DNA of 37,728 nucleotides. Origin: Oscillibacter sp. GTDB lineage: Bacteria; Bacillota; Clostridia; Oscillospirales; Oscillospiraceae. A program made the translations under genes and the position numbers. The notes beneath the pieces are model-generated. The model was not told the DNA's origin. It saw only the letters and a program-made list of their open reading frames with translations, and made no database searches. Where the stretch lies: contig DNFA01000016.1 in NCBI GenBank assembly GCA_003487665.1, positions 3,013-40,740 of the forward strand, given 5' to 3'. Shown here piece after piece: positions 32,747 to 37,728 of this stretch (position 1 is its first letter; every line of letters begins with the position of its first letter).

Positions 32747-33613
32747 ATGGCTGTTATACTGACTGGCAAGCCCGTGGCGGACGCACTGTCCGCCGATACC
32801 GCCCGCCGCGCCGGGGCGCTGCGGCAGCGGGGCGTTTCGCCCAGGCTGGTGATCCTGCGCTGCGGCGAAAACGAAGCCGACGGCGCGTACATACGGGGCG
32901 CAGTAAAGCGGGGCGCGCTGTGCGGCGTGGAGGTGGAGCTGCGGGCGCTGCCTGCGGATGCCACCGCCGCCGATGTCAGGGAGGCGATCAGGGAGATCAA
33001 CGGCGACGGCAGCGTACACGGCTGCCTGCTGCTGCGGCCGCTGCCGCCCCATCTGCGGGCGGAGGAGGACGGCATCTGCGCCTGCCTTGACCCGCGCAAA
33101 GACGTGGACGGCATGACGCCGGCCAGCGCCGCCGGCGTGTATACCGGACATGGACAGGGCTTCGCGCCCTGCACGGCGCAGGCGTGCGTGGAGATGCTGC
33201 GGTGTTACGGCGTGAAGATAGCCGGGAAGCACGCGGTGGTCGTCGGACGCTCGGCGGTGGTGGGACGGCCTGCGGCCATGCTGCTGCTGCGGGAGGATGC
33301 CGCCGTCACGGTATGCCACTCCCGAACACCGGACACGGCGGCGCTGACCCGGCAGGCGGATATCATCATCACCGCCGCCGGTGTGCGCAGCAGCCTGACG
33401 GCGGCACATGTGCGCCCCGGACAGACGGTGGTAGACGTGTCCGTAAACGGGGACGGCTCCGCCCTGTGCGGCGACGCCGACTTTGCGGCGGTGGAGCCGG
33501 TGGTGGACGCCATCACCCCTGTGCCCGGCGGCGTGGGCGCCGTGACATCCTCGGTGCTGATGGCGCACACGGTGCGGGCGGCGGAGCTGCTGACAGGGGA
33601 GGGACGCCTGTGA
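32747..33613 (+). CDS. folD: Methylenetetrahydrofolate dehydrogenase (FolD), cyclohydrolase site lost
   Basis: A 288-aa FolD protein. The Rossmann motif VVVGRSAVVGRP and the C-terminal PVPGGVGAVTSS are intact, as are Tyr48 and Asp121 in KDVDGMTP. The catalytic lysine of the Y-x-x-x-K motif (Lys56 in human MTHFD1) is Ala52, and the partner glutamine (Gln100 in human) is Leu96. Spacings of 44 and 25 residues match the human enzyme exactly, so the alignment is ungapped. It is therefore probably a dehydrogenase only, working with FchA encoded 18 nt upstream. The start follows GAGGAGGG. The stop overlaps the next start as GTGA. Confidence 0.92.
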   Translation: MAVILTGKPVADALSADTARRAGALRQRGVSPRLVILRCGENEADGAYIRGAVKRGALCGVEVELRALPADATAADVREAIREINGDGSVHGCLLLRPLPPHLRAEEDGICACLDPRKDVDGMTPASAAGVYTGHGQGFAPCTAQACVEMLRCYGVKIAGKHAVVVGRSAVVGRPAAMLLLREDAAVTVCHSRTPDTAALTRQADIIITAAGVRSSLTAAHVRPGQTVVDVSVNGDGSALCGDADFAAVEPVVDAITPVPGGVGAVTSSVLMAHTVRAAELLTGEGRL

Positions 33614-34401
33614 AGCTGTTTACCCCGGCTGAGACGGTGGCCAATTATGCCGCCGCCGGCGCTGTCAAGACGCAGCAGACCTTCGGGAAGCTGCTGCTTC
33701 TGGGCGTGGCCGCCGGCATGCTGATCGGATTTCCTGTCTGTGTGACCAATATGGCCACCTACACCGTTGCCAACGCCAGCGCGGTGCGGATCATCGCGGG
33801 CGTGCTGTTTGCCTTCGGACTGGGCGTTGTGATCCTCACCGGCGCGGAGCTGTTCACCGGAAACACGCTCATTGTCATCAGCGTGCTGGACAGGCGGACA
33901 TCCGTGGCCGCCATGCTGCGGAACTGGGGCGTCGTATATATGGGCAACTTTTTGGGCGCGCTGGCTCTCAGCTGGGTCTGCGCCCGGTTCGGCTGGCTGA
34001 ATGCCGGAGACGGCGCGCTGGCGGCCTACACGCTGCATCTGGCGCAGAGCAAGATGTCCATGCCCTTTGAAAACGCCTTCTTCATGGGCGTGCTGTGCAA
34101 CATCCTCGTGACGGTCGCCGTGCTGGTGAGTCTATCCGCCAAGGACGCGGCGGGACGCATTCTGGGCGCGTGGGTTCCGGTGATGTTCTTCGTGGTGGCA
34201 GGCTTCAGCCACTCCATCGCGGACATGACCTACTGCGCGCTGGCGCTGTTTGCAAGGGATGCGTATGCGGCGGACGCCTCCGCCCTGACGTGGGGGCGGT
34301 ATTTCCTGGGAAATATGCTGCCTGTGACGCTGGGCAACATCGTGGGCGGTCTGCTGGTGGGCGGCACCGCGTGGTACTGTTATTTACGCAAGAAAGGATA
34401 A
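33610..34401 (+). CDS. Formate/nitrite transporter family channel
   Basis: A 263-aa membrane protein of the FocA/NirC (FNT) family with six hydrophobic spans. Family motifs are GAELFTGN, WGVVYMGNFLGA, VAGFSHSIADM with the conserved pore histidine, and NMLPVTLGNIVGG. The start is a GTG at 33610 with GGGGAGGG upstream, overlapping the folD stop by 4 nt. Longer upstream reading is a shadow inside folD. Its place in an fhs-fchA-folD operon points to formate as substrate, most likely uptake for one-carbon supply, although export is possible. Confidence 0.9.
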   Translation: MKLFTPAETVANYAAAGAVKTQQTFGKLLLLGVAAGMLIGFPVCVTNMATYTVANASAVRIIAGVLFAFGLGVVILTGAELFTGNTLIVISVLDRRTSVAAMLRNWGVVYMGNFLGALALSWVCARFGWLNAGDGALAAYTLHLAQSKMSMPFENAFFMGVLCNILVTVAVLVSLSAKDAAGRILGAWVPVMFFVVAGFSHSIADMTYCALALFARDAYAADASALTWGRYFLGNMLPVTLGNIVGGLLVGGTAWYCYLRKKG

Positions 34402-34409
34402 CCTCCCCC

Positions 34410-35138
34410 ATGAATATGTTTCTGACGTTGGCATATCTGTTTTTCATCGGCTCCACGCTGGGCTGGGTGGCGGAGCTGTTGTACCGCCGCTTTCTCTCCG
34501 GTGCCAACCCGGAGCGCAAATGGATCAACCCCGGCTTCTGCGTGGGACCCTATGTGCCCCTGTACGGCTTCGGCCTGTGCATTTTGTATCTGCTGGCCTC
34601 GCTGGGCGAGCGGAACGGCGTGGACACGGTGGGGGAGAAGCTGCTGCTGTTCGCGGGCATGGCACTGAGCATGACGGTCATCGAGTACATCGCCGGTATC
34701 GTGTCCCTGAAGTTCATGAAGATCCGGCTGTGGGACTACAGCAAGCAATGGGGCAACATTCAGGGGCTGATCTGCCCGGCGTTCTCCGCGCTGTGGGCGG
34801 CGGTCAGCGCCGTGTACTACTTCTGCGTTCACCCCTACATCTTGGACGCGCTGGACTGGCTGTCCCGGAATCTGGCTTTTTCCTTCGTGATCGGCTATTT
34901 CTTCGGCGTGTTCACTATCGACCTTGTGTACTCCGCCAAGCTGCTGTCCCGCATCCGCAAATTCGCTGCTGAGCACGAGGTGGTCATCAAGGTGGAGAAC
35001 CTCAAGGCGCACATCCGCCAACGGCAGGAGGAGCGGCGCGAGAAGTACAGCTTCCTGTTCGCCTACCGTTCCCGCAGCGAGCTGCTGGAGCATCTGCGGG
35101 AAGCGCAGGAGACGTGGGAGCAGAGGAAGCACAAGTGA
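34410..35138 (+). CDS. CmpB-like putative ABC transporter permease (PF06541 type)
   Basis: A 242-aa membrane protein with about five hydrophobic spans (near residues 4-24, 44-66, 78-98, 116-138 and 150-172) and a highly charged C-terminal helix (about 178-242). The N-terminal GSTLGWVAELLYRR and the NPGFCVGPYVPLYG stretch mark a Firmicute family labelled putative ABC-transporter type IV; its role is unknown. No ATPase gene is nearby. The start at 34410 lies 12 nt after AAAGGA, 8 nt after the formate channel. It is probably the last gene of the one-carbon operon, but a functional link is not shown. Confidence 0.78.
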   Translation: MNMFLTLAYLFFIGSTLGWVAELLYRRFLSGANPERKWINPGFCVGPYVPLYGFGLCILYLLASLGERNGVDTVGEKLLLFAGMALSMTVIEYIAGIVSLKFMKIRLWDYSKQWGNIQGLICPAFSALWAAVSAVYYFCVHPYILDALDWLSRNLAFSFVIGYFFGVFTIDLVYSAKLLSRIRKFAAEHEVVIKVENLKAHIRQRQEERREKYSFLFAYRSRSELLEHLREAQETWEQRKHK

Positions 35139-35156
35139 TACTGCGCGCGACGGGAT

Positions 35157-35195
35157 AAAAAACGACTTCGAGCCAACGGCTCGAAGTCGTTTTTT
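35157..35195. terminator. Bidirectional terminator between one-carbon operon and ppaC
   Basis: Perfect 18-bp stem (35157-35174 with 35178-35195), loop AAC, with A6 on the left and T6 on the right. It serves the converging transcripts. Confidence 0.94.
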
Positions 35196-35208
35196 GTAGC
35201 TTGGCCTC

Positions 35209-36819
35209 TTAGCCCCACAGGGTGGTCAGCATGGGAACGACCTGCTTCTTCCGGGACATGACGCCGGGCAGAAACACCGTGTTGTCCTTGGGCTCCACGG
35301 CGAAGGCGTTGCGGATCGTCTCGTCGCTGCCGATATACAGCAGCTGCGTGCCCTCCTGCAAAACGTCGGTGAGCATCAGAATGACCATGTCGTAGCTGTT
35401 GGCCTTCTGTGCCGCGCGCATGGCGGCCAGCAGCTCGTCCTTGCGCTCCATCAGCTTCTGGGAGTCGATGCAGGTGATCTGCCCCACGCCCAGGATCTGC
35501 TCGGCGATGTGGAACTCCTTGAAGTCGCTGCGCAGCAGCTCCTCGGCGGACTTGCCGTCGTTGCTGCCGCTGAACAGCTCACGACCCAGATCACTGAGGG
35601 ATACCTTGGCGATGCGCGCCAGCCGCTCGGCCATGGCGATATCCCGCTTGGTGCAGGTGGGGGATTTGAACATAACGGTGTCGGACAGAATGGCCGCCGC
35701 CATCAGTCCGGCCATGTGGGGCGAGGGTGTGACGCCGTGCTCCTGATACATGGAGGTGATGATGGTGTTGGTGCTGCCCACCGGCTCGTTGCGCACGGAG
35801 ATGGGCTGCCGCGTCTGGATGTCCGCCAGACGGTGGTGGTCGATGATGCCCAGGATCTCCGCCTGCTCGATGCCGGGTACGGTCTGGGACAGCTCGTTGT
35901 GATCCACCAGCACCACCTGCTTGCGCCGGGGCTTCAGCAGGTGATACCGGGACAGGGTGCCTACCACCTTTTGCTCCTCGTCCAGCACGGGGTAGCAGCG
36001 GTAGCGGCTCTTCAGCACCACCTCCCGCACGTCGTCTATGTAGTCGTCCAGATGGAAGGAGATCAGACCCTTTGTGGCGCAGGGACGGTCGATGGGCGTG
36101 GCCTGATAGATGAGCCGGTGGACGCGGCTGGCGTCCAGCGGTGTGGAGATAACGCAGGTCTTGCCGGAGTTTTCCAGCCACGCGGGATCCACATCCGTCT
36201 GGCACAGGATCAGGCAGGCCACCTGCTTGTCCAGCGCCCGGCGGATCATATCCGGCTGGCTGCCGCACAGCACGATGCCGTCACCGCTGTCGAACAGCAG
36301 ATTCTCGCAGTTCTGGGGCAGGGCGATGGACACGGAGCCGCTGACGCTGTCCACCATGTCGCCGCCGTCGCCCATGACGCGGCCTTCGATGACGCTCAGC
36401 AGGTTGAACAGGGGAATAGAATCCACACGGGGGTTGCCCACGGTGTTCAGGCTGAAGGTGGCGATATCGCCGGCGGACAGCATGCCGTACAGTGTGCCGT
36501 CCTCGTTGACCACGGGGATGGCGGAGATCTTCTGCTCCCGCATGAGCTTCCACGCGCGATCCATGGTGACGGAGGCGTCCAGGCAGGGTGGACGGTCGAA
36601 GTCCAGATCCCGCACCTGCGTGCGGACGTTCTGGATAAAGCGGGGCGGCTGGAAATGGAAGCGCTCCAGCATCCGGTTCGTCTCATCGCTGATGGTGCCC
36701 AGATGGACGGCCACATATTCCTTTTCGCCCAGTGCGTTTTTCAGCGCGGCGTAGGACATGGCGGCCACGATGGAGTCGGTGTCCGGGTTGCGGTGCCCGG
36801 TGACGTATATCTCGTTCAT
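35209..36819 (-). CDS. ppaC: Manganese-dependent inorganic pyrophosphatase with CBS-DRTGG-CBS insert
   Basis: A 536-aa family II pyrophosphatase that clears PPi from biosynthesis. The N-terminal metal site is GHRNPDTDS (about residues 7-15). After about 65 residues comes an insert of roughly 240 residues with a CBS domain (LDASVTMDRAWKLM), a DRTGG-like region and a second CBS domain (RCYPVLDEEQKVVG). The DHH motif (IIDHHRLAD) and the C-terminal DHHA2 domain follow. Clostridial enzymes of this layout are inhibited by AMP/ADP and activated by ATP and diadenosine polyphosphates. I chose the ATG at 36819 with AAAGGAG; longer starts run into the tmRNA terminator. Promoter unclear: a CATACT lies just upstream. 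Confidence 0.94.
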   Translation of the reverse strand: MNEIYVTGHRNPDTDSIVAAMSYAALKNALGEKEYVAVHLGTISDETNRMLERFHFQPPRFIQNVRTQVRDLDFDRPPCLDASVTMDRAWKLMREQKISAIPVVNEDGTLYGMLSAGDIATFSLNTVGNPRVDSIPLFNLLSVIEGRVMGDGGDMVDSVSGSVSIALPQNCENLLFDSGDGIVLCGSQPDMIRRALDKQVACLILCQTDVDPAWLENSGKTCVISTPLDASRVHRLIYQATPIDRPCATKGLISFHLDDYIDDVREVVLKSRYRCYPVLDEEQKVVGTLSRYHLLKPRRKQVVLVDHNELSQTVPGIEQAEILGIIDHHRLADIQTRQPISVRNEPVGSTNTIITSMYQEHGVTPSPHMAGLMAAAILSDTVMFKSPTCTKRDIAMAERLARIAKVSLSDLGRELFSGSNDGKSAEELLRSDFKEFHIAEQILGVGQITCIDSQKLMERKDELLAAMRAAQKANSYDMVILMLTDVLQEGTQLLYIGSDETIRNAFAVEPKDNTVFLPGVMSRKKQVVPMLTTLWG

Positions 36820-36850
36820 ACGCAGTTCTCCTTTGCGTAAAGTATGATGG

Positions 36851-36888
36851 AAAAAAGCCGGGGCAAGCAGCATATCGCTTGCCCCGGC
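36851..36888 (-). terminator. Terminator of ssrA (tmRNA)
   Basis: Perfect 12-bp stem GCCGGGGCAAGC/GCTTGCCCCGGC (36857-36868 with 36877-36888) with an 8-nt loop, followed on the minus strand by T6 (36856-36851). It begins 6 nt after the tmRNA 3' end. Confidence 0.93.
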
Positions 36889-36893
36889 GTGTC

Positions 36894-37241
36894 TGGTGGA
36901 GCTGAGGGGAGTCGAACCCCTGTCCGAAAGCACTTTGACAGGACTTTCTCCGGGCGCAGTCCGGTTTCAACATTCCCTCCCTGCGCAGACACCGGACAGA
37001 CTGCGCAGTTCAGTAGAGTCATAGTGCATGGGCGGGGCAACTCTTACCCGCCGCACGTCCGCCACATCAACGACGCCTTCCCCGGCCTGTGGCCTCTCCG
37101 GTTCAGACGGCTGCCTTTAGTTAGGCAGCGACAGCAATACGATTGTTGTCAGTTAATTTTTAAGTTGCCCGTTTTATGGCGGTCAGGCGCCGCCGCCCGC
37201 TTATCCTGCCTCCACACCCCCGTCGAAACCGGTGCAGCCCC
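36894..37241 (-). ncRNA. ssrA: Transfer-messenger RNA (tmRNA)
   Basis: A 348-nt tmRNA that rescues stalled ribosomes. The 5' end GGGGCTG (37241-37235) pairs with CAGCTCC before the encoded 3' ACCA (ending at 36894) to form the 7-bp acceptor stem, and GGTTCGACTCC gives the T-arm. The D-arm-like start CACCGGTTTCGACGGGG is typical. The tag frame ends with codons for DNNRIAVAA then TAA (37150-37121 on the minus strand), and a GCTGCC/GGCAGC helix holds the stop. The resume codon is probably GAC; ACT one codon earlier is possible. The tag end AVAA fits ClpXP targeting. Promoter not clear. Confidence 0.95.
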
Positions 37242-37301
37242 ATATATCTTTCGCTATATGGCGAGACAGAATGATGTTTGCGTATTTGTTACCGTATCCC
37301 C

Positions 37302-37327
37302 CTCCCGGACGCCGGAGCGTCCGGGAG
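37302..37327. terminator. Hairpin after the cyclophilin gene
   Basis: Perfect 11-bp stem CTCCCGGACGC/GCGTCCGGGAG (37302-37312 with 37317-37327) with loop CGGA. On the minus strand it lies just after the cyclophilin stop, but it lacks a T-run, so termination strength is uncertain. It separates this gene from ssrA. Confidence 0.55.
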
Positions 37328-37340
37328 AGAGGTGTGTCTG

Positions 37341-37728
37341 TTATCTTCCGAAGGGATCGGCCAGCTTGTCGGGCGCAGGATATTCCACGCCCTGGGTGTC
37401 CACCGTGACCTTGACCATGACCTGATCCTTCTTGGGCTTGTTGGTCATCATGTTCCGGGGCTGGTTGGCGATGCGATCCACCACGTCCATGCCGTCCATC
37501 ACGCAGCCGAAGGCGGCATACTGCCCGTCCAGATGGGGCGCATCCTTGTGCATGATGAAGAACTGGCTGCCGGCGCTGTCCATAGGCTGCGCACGCGCCA
37601 TGCTCAGCACGCCGCGGGTATGGCGCAGGTCGTTGGGCACGCCGTTGGCGGCGAACTCGCCCTTGATGCAGTAGCCGGGACCGCCCATGCCGTTTCCGTC
37701 GGGGCAGCCGCCCTGGATCATGAAGCCG
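37341..37728 (-). CDS. Peptidyl-prolyl cis-trans isomerase, cyclophilin type (5' end outside window)
   Basis: The last 128 or so residues of a cyclophilin, cut by the right edge of the window. Core motifs are GFMIQGG, GPGYCIKGEF, HTRGVLSMARA, SAGSQFFIMH and LDGQYAAFGCVMDGMDVVD, which together hold the catalytic and proline-binding residues. The N-terminus is missing, so it cannot be told whether the protein is secreted. It catalyses proline isomerisation during folding. The stop is TAA at 37343-37341, and a GC-rich hairpin follows. Confidence 0.93.
   Translation of the reverse strand, partial: GFMIQGGCPDGNGMGGPGYCIKGEFAANGVPNDLRHTRGVLSMARAQPMDSAGSQFFIMHKDAPHLDGQYAAFGCVMDGMDVVDRIANQPRNMMTNKPKKDQVMVKVTVDTQGVEYPAPDKLADPFGR

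Noticed and set aside
33184..33609. Upstream extension of the formate channel gene inside folD
   Set aside because: The frame runs through folD on the same strand. The GTG at 33610 has a strong ribosome-binding site and starts at the expected N-terminus of the FNT family.
36820..36933. N-terminal extension of the pyrophosphatase
   Set aside because: It would run through the tmRNA 3' end and terminator. The ATG at 36819 has a good ribosome-binding site and the metal-site motif follows within 10 residues.
1..37728. CRISPR array, prophage, insertion sequence or defence system
   Set aside because: No regularly spaced repeats, transposase, integrase or known defence gene was seen. All long frames are accounted for by housekeeping genes.

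Overview
The window looks like a chromosomal core segment of a GC-rich, anaerobic, spore-forming Clostridia member, most like the Oscillospiraceae. This rests on gene content and order: tig-clpP-clpX-lon-engB, rplS followed by rbgA-rnhB-yraN, a YunB sporulation gene, pyruvate:ferredoxin oxidoreductase instead of pyruvate dehydrogenase, a clostridial CBS-domain pyrophosphatase, and near-consensus sigma-A promoters in GC-rich DNA. The genus cannot be fixed from sequence alone. No phage, insertion sequence, CRISPR array or rRNA/tRNA gene was seen apart from tmRNA.

Layout. 1-3450: three stacked hairpins, then an amino-acid ABC transporter operon (binding protein, permease, ATPase) with a divergent DapF-family racemase at its end. 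3450-8963: murD, yunB, ligA and an intracellular GH13 glycosidase, tightly spaced. 8967-12631: single-gene nifJ. 12699-13220: rplS with a structured leader. 13211-16866: rbgA, rnhB, yraN, an M19 dipeptidase and a metallophosphoesterase. 17020-23628: the protein quality-control block tig, clpP-clpX, lon-engB. 23728-28140: pncB, cls, a 139-bp repeat element, thiN and a DUF4430 lipoprotein. 28139-30178 (minus strand): folT-folC under a tetrahydrofolate riboswitch. 30212-35195: a divergent one-carbon operon fhs-fchA-folD-FNT channel-CmpB-like membrane protein. 35209-37728 (minus strand): CBS-type pyrophosphatase, tmRNA and a partial cyclophilin.

The folate region is the most coherent system. FolT would import folate and FolC would polyglutamylate it. 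The riboswitch platform can pair perfectly over 10 nt with the aptamer core, so translational shut-off by folate can be read directly from the sequence. The divergent operon would bring in formate (FNT), load it on THF (Fhs) and convert formyl-THF to methylene-THF (FchA, FolD). FolD has lost the lysine and glutamine needed for cyclohydrolase activity, at exactly the expected spacing. The adjacent FchA probably does that step, making FolD a dehydrogenase only. Fhs itself belongs to a long, eukaryote-like branch.

Other points worth a second look are the binding protein that lacks the usual carboxylate-binding arginine while sharing an operon with a racemase, the inverted/direct repeat element between cls and thiN, a lysine/alanine-rich tail on trigger factor, and an RNase HII with GAG in place of the GRG motif. 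Everything else appears to be ordinary housekeeping sequence.
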